Assembly: GCA_029532415.1 (NCBI GenBank)
Contig: JAQOTA010000062.1
Span: 186,001 to 250,000 of the forward strand
Source: Marasmius tenuissimus
Taxonomy: Eukaryota; Basidiomycota; Agaricomycetes; Agaricales; Marasmiaceae
DNA: 64,000 bases
Reading direction: 5' to 3'
How positions within the stretch are numbered: position 1 is the first letter of the stretch; each line of letters starts with the position of its first letter. A program made the translations under genes and the position numbers. Under the pieces are notes generated by a model. The model had not been told where the DNA came from. It searched no databases and worked only from the letters and a program-made list of their open reading frames with translations. Shown one piece after another: positions 25,001 to 36,409 of this stretch.

Positions 25001-27490
25001 GCTTAGATACTCCAGTTGCTCTGCCAGTGACAGATCAACACAAACATAGGGAAATATGAGGTAAAGAAAGAACTGTCCCATAATTCGGATCGCCTCTCGA
25101 ACCTGCTTATGGTATGGCTTCCGACTCGATTCCAACTCGGGAAGACTCGCCATGTTCCATATGTCCTTCAGCAAGTCGAATGCCAGCTTAACATCCTGCT
25201 TATCTTCAGGATTAAAGAGCGAGCGGATGTGTATAGCGGATGATCCTTCCATTCGAAGATGATGTTTGAGGAGGTCTGGCGTCACAACCGTTCCCTCAAT
25301 GCACATTCCCGACTGCCGCAGTAGGGTGTTCCGCACACGTTTGTCAACATGCTTGTGATCTTTGTCAGGGGTGATATCGTCTGGCCCAACCTGGAGATCC
25401 ATCAGGGCGAGGTTGGACAATAGGTGGTAGATATTCGATTCGGGTGAAAGGCTCTTTCGGAAGGTCAGTTGAACCAGTGCTTTTCCCCTGCGACTCTCGC
25501 CATCAGTGGCGAGGGAAACCAATCGAATTCCAGTCACTGATTTCTCTTTATTGACTCCATCAATAGTGGTCTGAATCAACTTTGCATGCAGGTCAGCCTT
25601 TTCGTGTTTACAGTCTCCCGAAATCAGCACTGGTCGTGCACATTGCAGGGACTTGTCTGAGCTCAACATGCCCACTGCTCCCACTGTGGCCTGAGAACAA
25701 GATCGTCAAGGTGAGTACGTTGTTTGAAAACATTCGTGGTTGCCACATACCTCGCTCGCAAGATGAAATACGCCGGCATCCAGGTCATCCATGAATTGCT
25801 CCAGGTCCTCGGCGGAATTGAACGTGAGATTTGTTCTCGAGCTCCCCTCCCGACAAGCACCAAGGAACATATTGGTATGTGGGTCGAACCGAGGGCGTTT
25901 TGTTGTACAAATCTCATCGAACATCAATACAGCGTGTTGCACATGGGCCGCCTTCATCTTCTCGATGATTCCTTCGAAGCATGAGATGACGTTCGCCTGA
26001 ATTTCGGATTCTTTGGGAAATGAAGGAGAGGGAAGCAATGGGGAAAGGGTGGAATGATTGCGGACAGACGTGAGTCCAGGCAGTTCCGATGACCGTTGAG
26101 CTATCTGAACAAGCCTTTGACCGCCAATGCGCCAGTTGAGGATTTGTCGAAGATAGTCCTTCTCCGTATACCCGTAGACTTTCAGCAGCCCTGCCGAAGC
26201 CCTCTCGTACATCGACATCAAGCTATGGATTCCACCCTTACGCCTCATCCACGCCGCAACTAGCCTGTCCGTCCTCTCGTAGCCCCCAGAACCGATAGCA
26301 ACAATGAACTTTTTATTCATGTCCAAAGCCTTCTGTCGAACAACTAGTTTTCGAGCCGAGTTTATCTGCCCTAGCCGTATAGTCTCGGCACGTCCTTTCC
26401 AATGCTCGATAAGGCCCATAAGCCCATCAAGGCTCTGGTAACGGTACTGCGAGTTGATCGAAACTCCGGTCGTGAAACGTTTGAGTATTCCGGCAAGGTG
26501 AGGATTGGTTAGGAGGGTGGCACAATGTACGCAAATTCTCGATTCATTGCCTACAGTTGATCTGACAATTTCTTCGCAGTGTTTGTGGCGTAAGACGAGA
26601 GTACCATCTCTAACCGCATAATCCCAAGGAAGAGAACCGCTGGAGTGCAGATAGAAGGGATAAATCTGCTCTGGCGTTTTTCCGCTGGGTAGCTGAGGCC
26701 GGAGTCCTTTGCAAGGGACTGTCGTTTGAATTTGTTGATCAGGAATTTGATCCACGTCGATCGGTGCGTTGATAGTAGGATGGTGGTCTCGCAGCTGAGG
26801 ATGAAGATGTGGCGAGGGAAAAGGTGAGTCGATGTCGATGATTTCTATGCTTGTAGATGAGGGTTCTTCGTCCATAGGTTCATGATTGCTGAGTGGAACT
26901 ATAACGGGAGGTGTAGTGATTTTAGGTGCAACCAATCGAGCCTGTTTTTTGAACATGGCCGTGATGGATCCGTCCTTTTTTTTTCCCTTCTCTTTTTCTT
27001 TCTTTTCCTTCGCCTCCTTGCACCCACTTCCCCTCACATGCTGCTGCCAGTTTGCGATTCCTCCATTGCCTAGGTTCAATTGTTTGCCGCACACAGTACA
27101 TATGCACGTGCCATCCACTATGTCAGGCTCGGGTATGTCAGTAGACTGTCCCGGAGACATCTATAGTCATATGTAGTGAGTATTCGAGGAATTTTGTCAT
27201 GAAAAAGTGCACCCACAATCAACCACTGCGGTCCACTGTGTTTGACTCAGGTTTTTGTCGATGGAAAACTCATGGCAACAGCAACTCAGCATCGGACCCG
27301 TCTGCGAGTCAAATTAGATGTCAATTAAGCTTTTGACTACACTACAACACGACGAATGGAAGGCTACGGGCTGCCTCGAGGCCTCAATAAGCTCTGGGTC
27401 TAGGTGGGTCCAAAAATTTTTTTCGGGCCCCCAGCTGACCCCCCTCCCTCCTACCCCTCGGTCAGGGATTCAATCCCGTGTGCCCCCTTG
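22017..27490 (-). mobile_element. 5474-bp DNA (class II) transposon with 11-bp TIRs
   Basis: The ends are inverted repeats: CAAGGGGGCAC at 22017-22027 and GTGCCCCCTTG at 27480-27490, flanked by 8-bp duplications of AGTTTGCT. Subterminal zones are G/C-rich and only loosely symmetrical. The single large gene inside is a DDE-type transposase on the minus strand. An 8-bp duplication is known for hAT, P and Kyakuja-Dileera-Zisupton elements; the superfamily cannot be fixed by eye. Insertion in the last exon of the MYND gene copy is shown directly by comparison with gene A. Confidence 0.9.
22245..27160 (-). CDS. Transposase with N-terminal BED-like and C-terminal PHD-like zinc fingers
   Basis: Spliced gene, ATG 27160-27158, stop 22247-22245. 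Exons that fit in phase: 27160-25751, 25690-23662, 23609 to about 23011, then smaller acidic and C-terminal exons. The N-terminus has a BED-like finger (CTVCGKQL...WQQHVRGSGC). Candidate catalytic acids are in VLMFDEI, LATDGESRRG and GTDRLEIIFGILRT (followed by GNDANLDVYQ). Exon 3 contains several Cys/His pairs (CPRCPEFHF...H, CGLCLRPDPQC, CPRCLPHEPAIWRYNFVEHL...H). Splicing out an intron near 22330-22372 creates a PHD-like ending: CLCG...CNRKTC, WYHMSC, WACQAC. No stop or frameshift was seen in the joined exons, so the enzyme may be intact. Superfamily assignment (hAT, P or KDZ) is open. Confidence 0.8.
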
Positions 27491-27498
27491 AGTTTGCT
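27491..27498. repeat. Right target-site duplication AGTTTGCT
   Basis: Second copy of the 8-bp sequence that also precedes the left TIR at 22009-22016. Confidence 0.85.
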
Positions 27499-28300
27499 TG
27501 TTCTGTGACTTTCCTAGGAATACTAGGCATTGAGTATGAGCATGTTTATCGCAATTCACTGAAACTCACCGGTCATTCGAGGTACATATGATGATAACCA
27601 ATGGCCTGTCCGTGCGCCATGTCATGATGGCGATCCCACAAAACGCTTCCTCTGTGTTGACGTTTATCCTGGGAAACCTGGGTGAGTACTCCTTGATTAG
27701 CGCTTCTGCCCGTGAAAGAGGTATAGGCTCAACGGCTCTAAAACCGACTCTATGGTCAATGAGGATGACATAGTTCTGATTTGTCGTGGCACTAAGACAC
27801 ATGAGTTTTCGAAATTCCCATGGGTTAGAATAGTATCCTTGATAGACGCATTTGTACATGAATGCGACTTCGAGTGACGAGATGTTGTGGCAAGCAGGGG
27901 TTTCTAAAGCGGAATGTTGGACACGAACGCACAACGTTGGAAGACCTTCATAACGTACCCTATAACTGAACTTCCTTACTGTTGCACTCTCGCCGGTACA
28001 TCCTCCAAGCAGCTTTCTGACATTCGGTCGAGCAGTAGATCTCGACAAGACAGGAGCCGCATCGTTTGAACTTGTGATGGAGTTTTAGAGTCCGGCGATA
28101 TGGACACTGGGGAAAGGATGGTTATCTGTAAGCAAGACGACCCCATGGGGGCTGTGTTCAGCGTACCTGTGTATACCCGCAAATCGCGACCTCATAACAG
28201 CTTTCACCAGTCCTTCCAGGTACCCATCTGACTGTGGCATCTTTGCACAACGTTTTCCAAGCGTCGAGCAGGTCGTCACACCCTTTAAGATATGTCGGGG

Positions 28301-28697
28301 GATGTACGAAATGATAGCTAAGGAAAACCGTTTTGGGAATTGAATATTGAGCCTTTGCAAACTCGCAGAAAGAACCGTGTTTGATTTGTACCATAATCCA
28401 TGATCCGACATACAATGTAATCCCTACGAGTCCTCAACGTTGAGCGTCTCAGAACTTGGAAGTACGCATTGAGTATGATGATGATACAAAATCAAGGAGT
28501 TTCGTGTCATAGCTGAAGGAATAGGCTGTCGGAGATCTTCAGGTATGAGGCTCGAAAGCCTGGAGAAGGGTGTAGACGATCGTCAAGGTGAGGGCAAGAA
28601 GCGAATTCTGTCCAGCGGGATCCTTTGTGCCGGCCCCAGGTACGGCGGCGGGCGCCACTGGCTTAAGGGCCAAGGCCCGAAATGCCCGACTCGACCA
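28301..28697 (+). pseudogene. Final codons of a MYND gene B copy plus its downstream flank
   Basis: 28301-28343 encodes MYEMIAKENRFGN and a stop, matching the last 13 codons of MYND gene B (MHEMIAKENRSGK). The similarity continues through the 3' flank to about 28697 (15355 in the source). It abuts the gene A remnant at a GGGG junction. Confidence 0.8.
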
Positions 28698-28858
28698 ACA
28701 TTCCGGAACCGGCGTTCAGCTCAGTGGACCATGCCGTGTAATAAACTCTTCCTTCCTTACTTCCTTCCCAAACCGCCAGTACCATTTCCTCGATTTTGCG
28801 GTTATCGACAGGGAGAGTCATTTACGACCCTGGGCCGGTCTCACGTACGCGAAACATC

Positions 28859-29415
28859 AAGGGGTGTCACCCGGGCATCTCGGCCATATGGGGTAGGGAG
28901 GGGAGGGGGGGTCCCGAAGGCCTTAAGGTCAAAAGGTGACCCCCTCTGAAGTATGTTCTGGGACAGTCTTGGGAGCACTTTTGAGAAATTTCAACCCTCA
29001 TTTAGGATGTTGGGTGGTTGTGAAATGAAGCAGCTAGCCAAAACAGCCCATCTTGCATGATTTTGCTCCAAAATCTTGTGTGGGCCGTACAGGTTGCCAA
29101 ATTCAGAAGGTATGTCCCATCAAAGATGAAGTTTGGGTTCCCGTTTCTGGACCTTCCTGTTGAACATAACATTCTCTAGTTCAACCTACCTGACTTCTAC
29201 CAGTACTTGGAGGCTCTTAGTACCTATTCTGTAGCTTTAGCACCTGTTCAGGCCAGGCAATACACCACTGGAATGTGTTTACTGGGTGGGACCGACATGT
29301 GACTGTGGGAACCACCTTCCTAAAATGGTAGGGGGGAGGGGGGAGGGGGGGTCCCGAGGGGCCTTAAGATTGTATGGGAAGATCATATCTAAAGTTTTTT
29401 TTTGTGACACCCCTT
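28859..29415. mobile_element. 557-bp non-autonomous inverted-repeat element (MITE-like)
   Basis: Starts AAGGGGTGTCAC (28859-28870) and ends GTGACACCCCTT (29404-29415), perfect 12-bp inverted repeats, flanked on both sides by GCGAAACATC (28849-28858 and 29416-29425). No coding capacity. Internally it has two direct G-runs each followed by GGGGTCCCGA and CCTTAAG (near 28905 and 29350). The 9-10 bp duplication is compatible with a Mutator-like element, by family knowledge only. Confidence 0.75.
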
Positions 29416-29825
29416 GCGAAACATCATCAACATGAATCACAATGGAATTCTGAATCGGACACTGGGGTGAAGGTAAGGATCATATAGTAAGTGATAGCAT
29501 ACCGTCACACTGATACTTCAATTTTTAGGTATTGGAAACCTCCACCAGAAGTGGTCTTGAGGCTGCCTCGACTTGATATGATCAGTAGGTCTCAGAGTGA
29601 TTATCTGCTCATCGTACCATTCAGTCCGATCGGCAGGTCACCATTCATTATCCGGCCCCAGAGGCACCTTACTCAGGAAGGGGTACTGTACAATTTTGAG
29701 ATAGCCATTCTAATTCTCAGATGGATTGGAGGACGCATCTAGTCTCTCGTAGACAGACGCTTCATACTGACGAACACTCTTTGAGGGTGGAGGGCGTGTT
29801 GTGTATGAAGTCTGTTGTCTGGTGA

Positions 29826-30114
29826 GGGGTGTTTGTGCCCCACTCCCAAAAAGGCAATTGGGATCGTGTAAATTTATTACCAATGCACCTGCCGCGTGCG
29901 ATGACATTCACTTTATTGTTGTGCTACCCTCATATTGATACTTCTCTGATTGGTCTCCTCACCCCATTTGTGCTCAGTTTTGAGGAGTACCTACTCTCAC
30001 TAAGTAAACTACAACATATTTGATGAAATCCACGTCCTGCCCCCGCCAAACAGATATTTAGTAGTAACTCCCATGGCTTCGATTACCTTTTTGGGAGTGG
30101 GGCACAAACACCCC
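29826..30114. mobile_element. 289-bp element with 29-bp terminal inverted repeats
   Basis: 29826-29854 (GGGGTGTTTGTGCCCCACTC followed by CCAAAAAGG) is the exact reverse complement of 30086-30114. The body is A/T-rich and non-coding. A target duplication could not be defined because both flanks are G/C homopolymer-like. Confidence 0.65.
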
Positions 30115-30220
30115 CACCCCGTACAAGACTAGGTTACGCCCTTTGGCAGCACACAAAGTGTTTCTACGCTGGCCAATGCATAATTGCATGTCGCAGGTTC
30201 TGCCAATATGAGTGCTATCT

Positions 30221-30399
30221 TGTAACAGTCTGGTTACTAGACACCCGTTACTCCGCATGCCACCCTCTCACACGTTTCAGCTCCTATGTTATTTCTATAT
30301 ATTCCTACTCATGTCGTATGTATTCCCCTGTTGAATCAACGCCATAGTGCATCTTCTCTCCATCTCCATTTCCGCATTGAGGTCGCCAGGTCCCTCACA
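30221..30399 (+). repeat. 5' LTR of element 1
   Basis: 179 bp, TG...CA. Differs from the 3' LTR at six bases, all transitions (see findings). Confidence 0.95.
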
Positions 30400-30566
30400 G
30401 TTTGATTCGACCACACATCAAACAAACTTTTAACTCAATTCCCTACTTGGGCCTGCCTCGTTTCTCGTCTCTCGCCTACTTGCCCCTGACTTTTCTTTCT
30501 TTCTAACCCCCATCTTGTTCTCGCCTCTACTCTATTTTCTCTTAATTCCTACCCTACTCTGCTCTA

Positions 30567-31812
30567 ATGTCAAACCCATGGGATGATGGTCAAGGACAAG
30601 GTGGACAGGATGGACAAGGTGGTACCCCTGAACCCGACCCCAACACTCCAGCGCAGATTACTATTGGGAATTTGGCCAACATTCAAAACTCGTTCACTAC
30701 CCTCCAACGTACTCTGGCTACTCAGCAGAGCCTTATAGACCAACTCATTGTGCAAGTTACGTCTATCAATTCACAGCCTGCTGCGCCGCCACCACCGCCT
30801 CCTCCTCCACCTCCGCCTCCTCCTCCACCTCCGCCCCCGCCTCCTCCCCTGCCTACACAACTTTCTTCTACCAAACCGACGTTTAAGGAACCTACCGTCT
30901 TCAAAGGGAAGCCTGAACACGTCAACCCCTTTTGGGACTTGGTTGAAGACGCTATTGACCTTCAAGCCTCTGCTCTACCCACTCCTCGGCATAGGAGTAT
31001 CTACGCTGCTGGTTATTTCGGCGATGCTGGTCGCATTTGGTATCGCGGGGTGAAGAGGTATAATTCCTCATTGCTTGACAACTTTGATGGTTTCAAGCAA
31101 GCATTCCGTGACCATTTCGGCGACAAGAATCTGGCTTACAACTCGAAACTAAAGATCAGGGCCTTGCACCAGACTGGTACAGCGGCCGCCTACATTGCTC
31201 ATTTCAAGGAACTTGTGGTGTATGTCGACTGGTCCGATGCAAGCAAGATTGACAAACTCTACAAGAGGTTGAAGCCGGAGACCAAGGATGCTGTTTCAGT
31301 TACGGCCTGCTCTGACCGTCCAACTACTTTCGACTCCTACTGCAAGTTCGTCGTTGACTGTGACAACCGTGTCCAAGAATGTATCGAGGAACGTAAACAC
31401 GAGTCCAAGTCAAACGGTTCGAATGGCAATGGTGGTTCGAACGGTAACGGTTTGAAGAACGGCAAATCTAATGGGAACAACAGTATGTCTTCTAAATCTA
31501 ATCAACCTTCTTCTCGTGTCGTTTCCTCTACTCCTTCTACTTCTACTTCTGCCACCACTCCTTCATTGTCATCGAGTCTCCCCATGGGTGAACCTATGGA
31601 GGTGGATGCCATGAGTACGAAACGTTATGGTCCAATCTGACGCCGAAAGGAAAAGGAGAAAAGATACGGGCGTGTGCATGTACTGTGGTGTCTGTGGCAA
31701 AACTGCTGAGACCTGTCCCAATTGTTCGCCTGCTGTTGTCAAACATATGGAACAGCAAAAGGCTGCGAGGGAGATGAAGTCAAAGAGTGCTTCTCCTTCG
31801 GGAAAAGTGTAA
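30567..31812 (+). pseudogene. gag of element 1 (capsid part intact, zinc knuckle out of frame)
   Basis: An ATG at 30567 opens a 357-codon frame: Gly/Gln-rich start (MSNPWDDGQGQGG), a long polyproline run near 30780-30855, then a Ty3-type capsid region (FKGKPEHVNPFWDL...AAGYFGDAGRIWY...FRDHFGDKNLAYNSKLKIRAL...YIAHFKELV). The frame ends at TGA 31638-31640. The nucleocapsid knuckle lies in another frame just after it (31633-31812: CMYC...CGKTAETC), where the usual His is replaced by Lys. Both the shift and the lost ligand indicate decay. Confidence 0.85.
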
Positions 31813-31943
31813 CCGGACTCTCTAATGCTGCCCATGAGTTTCCGGTTGGTGGTAGGGCACACTTTACTTGAGGCTCTTATGCTCGGGCGCCGGAAGGTCG
31901 GTTCGAAAGAACTACCAATGGTGTATTTCAACTTGTTCACACC

Positions 31944-34900
31944 TTTGCTCCATCTTTTATTTTTTCGACTGGTACTTTTCTTCATTCTCTGAATCATTTT
32001 TTCATCTCTATTGTTCTCTCTTTTCCTAATTGTTCTCCTATTCGCACGTATGCCTTAGTCGACTCCAGGGCCACTACGTCATGTATTGGGGACAAGTTTG
32101 CCCTTCGTCATTCTCTACCTCGACGTTCTAAGGACGTTCCTTCGCCTATTCTGGCTGTTGACAACTGTCCTATTGTGACTGGGCTGATCACCCAGGAAGT
32201 GTTGGCGGACGTCAGTGTTGGTTCTCATCACGAGATCCTCCCTCTTAACGTGGTTGCTGTTGGTTACCCTATTATTTTGGGGATTGATTGGCTGCGGCAC
32301 CACAACCCTGCTATTGATTGGGCTGCAAACTCACTCACTCTTGAGTGCTGTGGTCTTACTCGCGCATCTCCACAGAAGGTGTATGCGAAAGGCTTCGGTC
32401 TCTCCACACATTCTTCTCTCAATACCTCCCAGGTTGGTATAGGCTTTGGTCTTACCACCTCGCCATTTCCTTTGTTTGCTCATGCTCATACTACTAATAC
32501 TACACCTCCTCCCGAGCCTCCTTCTCCTACAGATTCCCCACCTCCTACGCCTCCCAGGACTTTGTTCTTGTCTGTGTTTGTCCAACTCAACGGTTTTGGG
32601 AGTATTCTCAACCCTCTCTCTCCTCTCCCTTGTCCACCTGTTCCTCCAGACAATCCTCCTCCTATACCTGATACTTCATCCAAACAGGATGTGAAGATCT
32701 TGAACCCCCGTCGATTCATCAAGCAGTCCAAGTGTTTGCAGGTGTTGTATCTCCGATTTTTTGATTCTTCTACTTCCCATTATATTCGTTCTTTTGTTTC
32801 CGAGTCGAGTCTACCTGAGGATATACCACTTCCTCCTGAGGAGGATGCCAATGATGGTGACAATGAACTTTCGTCTTTTGTTCTGGAGCATTACCGGAGC
32901 TGGATGGATACAGTGTTCAATCCACAGGAGTTTGAAAAGCTCCCTGAACATCGCCCATTTGACATCGATATAACTCTCGAGGAGGGGAAATCTCCCCCTT
33001 TCAGTCACATGTATCGGCTGACCCAGCAAGAACGCGATGCGGTTGCCAAGTATGTTCATTCAAACTTACGACGTGGTCACATTCGTACTTCCACTTCCTC
33101 TGCTGGCGCTCCTGTTCTTTTCACCCGGAAGAAGACTGGAGAAATTTGTCTCTGTGTCGACTTTCGTGGTTTGAATGCAATTACACATAAGAATCGTTTG
33201 CCTCTTCCATTGGTTGATGATTCTTGGATTGTGTTCAGGGCTGCAAGGTGTTTTCTATCATTGATTTGAAGTCAGCCTACTCTCACCTTCGTATCCGTGA
33301 GGGGGACGAGTGGAAGACTGCCTTTCGTACTCACCTGGGCCTTTTCGAGCATTTGATTGTGCCTTATGGTCTAACTAACACCCCAGCCTCCTGGCAAGCT
33401 TTTATTCAGGATGTCCTCTCTGATCTTCTTGACGTCATCTGTGTTGTCTACCTTGACGACATTCTGGTGTTTTCACACACTGAGGAAGAGCACCGTGTTC
33501 ACGTTGGCCTTGTATTGGACAGGCTTCGCGACGGGTCACTTTGCGCTAATCCAAAGAAGTGTGACTTCGACAAACCAGAGGTCGAGTTCTTAGGGTACAT
33601 TGTTGGTGCCTCCGGCATCAAGATGAATCCGAAGAAACTTTCTACTATCACAGACTGGCCTGAGCCAAAAACCGTACATCAATTGCAATCTTTTCTTGGT
33701 TTCACAAACTTCTACTGTTGTTTCATCGATGGCTATTCTCGAATTACTCTTCCTTTAACTTCTCTTACGCGGAAAAACACTGAGTGGAACTTCACTGGTG
33801 AAGCTTGTGCCTCCTTTTATTCTCTTAAGCAGGCATTTACTTCTGCGCCTGTTCTTTCTCACTTTACTCCTCATTCTCCTTCTACCTTGGCCACCGATGC
33901 ATCGGATTTTGCAATCTTGGGTGTTCTTCAACAACCAGATGAGCACGGTCATCTTCACCCTGTTGCCTACTACTCGAGGAAGCTCACGGCTTCTGAGATA
34001 AATTACAACGTGCATAACAAGGAGCTACTTGCTATTGTTGAGTGCTTCCAAGAAATGCGTGCTTGGTTACTTGGTTCTCCTTTTCCAATTGCTGTGGTTT
34101 GTGACCACTGTAACTTGGAATACTTCATGCAGTCTCAGGTCCTCAACTGTCGCCAAGCGCGGTGGGCCATGTTCCTCTCTGAGTTTGATTTTCAACTCGA
34201 GTGGGCTTCCGGTACTTCTAATGTTGCAGATGCTGCCTCCCGTTGACCTGACTTTGTCCCTCAACTTGGGGATGAACAGTTAAACATTCAGCGGCAGACC
34301 ATCCTTTCCTCACACCACACTGAACGCCTCTATTCCGCCGAGTCTCTCCCATCTCCTCCATTCCACTCCATTTCCTCTTTCAACATCACTGCTGCCTACG
34401 TTACTCTCTCTCTAGACAACTCGGACATGCTACAACAATTCATGACCGGTTTTCAGGAAGATCCTGAGTGGCGTCGTGCAATGGCAAACAGTGATTCTGA
34501 TTTCTTGGTACAGAATGACCTTGTCTTCCACAATGGTCGACTCTACGTGCCTCCCTCCCTACGCCAATCAATTCTCGAGTCTCGACACAACTGCTGTATT
34601 GCAGGTCACCCTGGTTGTACCCAAATGTTCAACTTGGTCTCTCGAGACTACTCCTGGCCCGGAATGTCAACCTACGTCCGTCGCTATGTTGCAGCTTGCG
34701 ATGGATGCCCCCGAGCAAAGAATCCGCGCCACAAACCCTATGGTCTCCTCCAACCTCTGGAGATCCCCTCTCAACCGTGGTCTGCTATCACAATGGACTT
34801 CATCGTTAAGCTCCCGGTTTCCCACAATTATGATTCTATTTGGGTTATTTGTGATTGTTTGACCCGTGCTGCTCATTTCATCCCTTGCAGAGAATCCATG

Positions 34901-36097
34901 ACCGCAAAGGACCTAGCATGGTTATTCTTAGATCGGGTTTTCTGATACCATGGTCTCCCTCTATCAATTGTCTCTGACCATGGTTCTCTTTTTGTTTCTC
35001 ATTTCTGGCAGGCGTTATTAAGGCATTTAGATGTTCAGGCAAAGACCTCTACTGTGTATCATGCCCAGACTGACGGTCTGACTGAACGTACCAACCAAAC
35101 CCTGGAAACTTACTTACGTTCCTATGTTTCTTACAAACAGGACGATTGGGTGGACTACCTTCCACTAGCAGAATTTGCATTCAACAACCTCGAAAACGCC
35201 TCTACAAAACACTCCCCATTCTATGCCAACTATGGCTACCATCCTATCTTTGAGCCTCGTATCACGGAACGTTCGACTGTTCCTGCCGCTGACGAGTTCG
35301 ACTCTCAAATCAAGCATATCCATGCTGAACTCTGTGCAGAACTTGAACATGCTCAGCGTCTCCAGGCTCGTTATTACGATGAATGCCACTCTCCTTCCCC
35401 TGAGTACAAAACAGGTCAACTTGTCTGGCTCCTCCGACGCAACATTAAATCTACCCAACCTAGCGATAAACTTGACCACCGTCGCTTAGGTCCCTTCCCT
35501 ATTGCTCGTGCCGTCAGTCAACGTGCATACGAGCTCAAACTTCCCTCTTACCTTTCTCGTTTACACCCCGTTTTCCACGTTTCCCTTCTCGAACCCTATA
35601 ACGATCCTTCCGAGTTTCATACTCACGCCGCTCCTTCTACTATTTCTATTCATGACAAATCTCCTCCCATTCATTCCATTCTTGATGCCCGTAAAATTGG
35701 TCAACGTTACGAGTACCTTGTTTCGTGGACTGGTTTACCTTCAGATGAAAACTCTTGGATTCCCCTTTCTGATATTCCTACTACTTCTAACGAAATTATT
35801 CACCACTTCCATCGTCGCTATCCTAAAGCTCCACGTCCTCACAATACTATACTTTACAAACATTTTAACCCCCTACCAGACTCCCTACCTTACATTCCTA
35901 TCTCTGATGATGCTAACGATTCCATAGATCCCGAAACTCCTCAAATTTCCTCTTCAGTACCCAACTTCGAGGCCCGTGCGCCCTCTCCTCCGCCTGTTCG
36001 TCAGCAGCAACTCACCTCTGCAAATTGGCATCCTGCTGAACAGACTACTACAAGGTCTGGACGAATTTCATGCCCTCCTCGAGCCCGTGATTCATAA
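31944..36097 (+). pseudogene. pol of element 1 (protease-RT-RNase H-integrase-chromodomain), frame-broken
   Basis: The protease motif reads VDSRATTSC where DSGAT is expected, so the active-site glycine is lost. RT starts in frame 0 (about 32980-33230) and continues in frame 2 from 33224 (FSIIDLKSAY, VVYLDDILVF, GFTNFYCCFID), so one frameshift lies near 33230. RNase H (LATDASDFAI, NKELLAIVE) ends at a TGA at 34244-34246. The integrase HHCC region (RHNC...AGHPG, CDGCPRAK) and catalytic MDFIVKLP follow, with a TGA at 34943-34945, then VSDHGSLF (His for the usual Arg) and DGLTERTNQTLE. The C-terminus carries a chromodomain-like segment (ILDARKIGQRYEYLVSW...ENSWIPLSDI). Confidence 0.9.
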
Positions 36098-36396
36098 CCG
36101 CTATGTTTCCTTTCTCTCTTATTATTCTTACCTATGATGAAGCCTTTGAATTTCACTGTGAAGAACCTCGTCTTCTCAACGATTCACCAACACCTACGCA
36201 CACGGGGACTAAGCTGGCAGTACCCTACGTCACAAATTGTGTGCTATGGCGAGGTGGAAAGTCAGTTGGCATGCTTTGGATCGCAAAGAGTTCATCGGTG
36301 AATTCAACACGTTGCCATGACCTGGCATGGTCTCTTACTTACTCCAACTACGCCTCACTCCTTATATTTCTTTTCTCTTCACGTTTTTCTTGCATT

Positions 36397-36409
36397 AAAG
36401 AGGGGATGG
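36397..36409 (+). other. Polypurine tract of element 1
   Basis: AAAGAGGGGATGG immediately before the 3' LTR; in Ty3/gypsy elements this primes plus-strand DNA synthesis. Confidence 0.8.

Larger units (their letters stand above)
21929..28297 (-). pseudogene. 3' half of a MYND gene A copy, split by a DNA transposon
   Basis: 21929-22016 matches the last exon of MYND gene A up to its stop, and 27491-28297 continues the match through the last intron, the C-terminal module, the MYND finger (CGSC, DIYCS-like residues out of phase) and the YLKGCGDLLDAWKTLCKDA segment. Between them sits the transposon 22017-27490. At 28297 the similarity to A stops and the end of MYND gene B begins. The 5' two thirds of A are missing. 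The exon before the finger carries an apparent 4-nt length change, which would shift the frame. Not expected to encode a functional protein. Confidence 0.85.

Noticed and set aside
27455..27490. tRNA-like T-arm sequence (GGGATTCAATCCC)
   Set aside because: It is a 13-base palindrome in the transposon's right subterminal region; no acceptor stem, anticodon arm or A box surrounds it.
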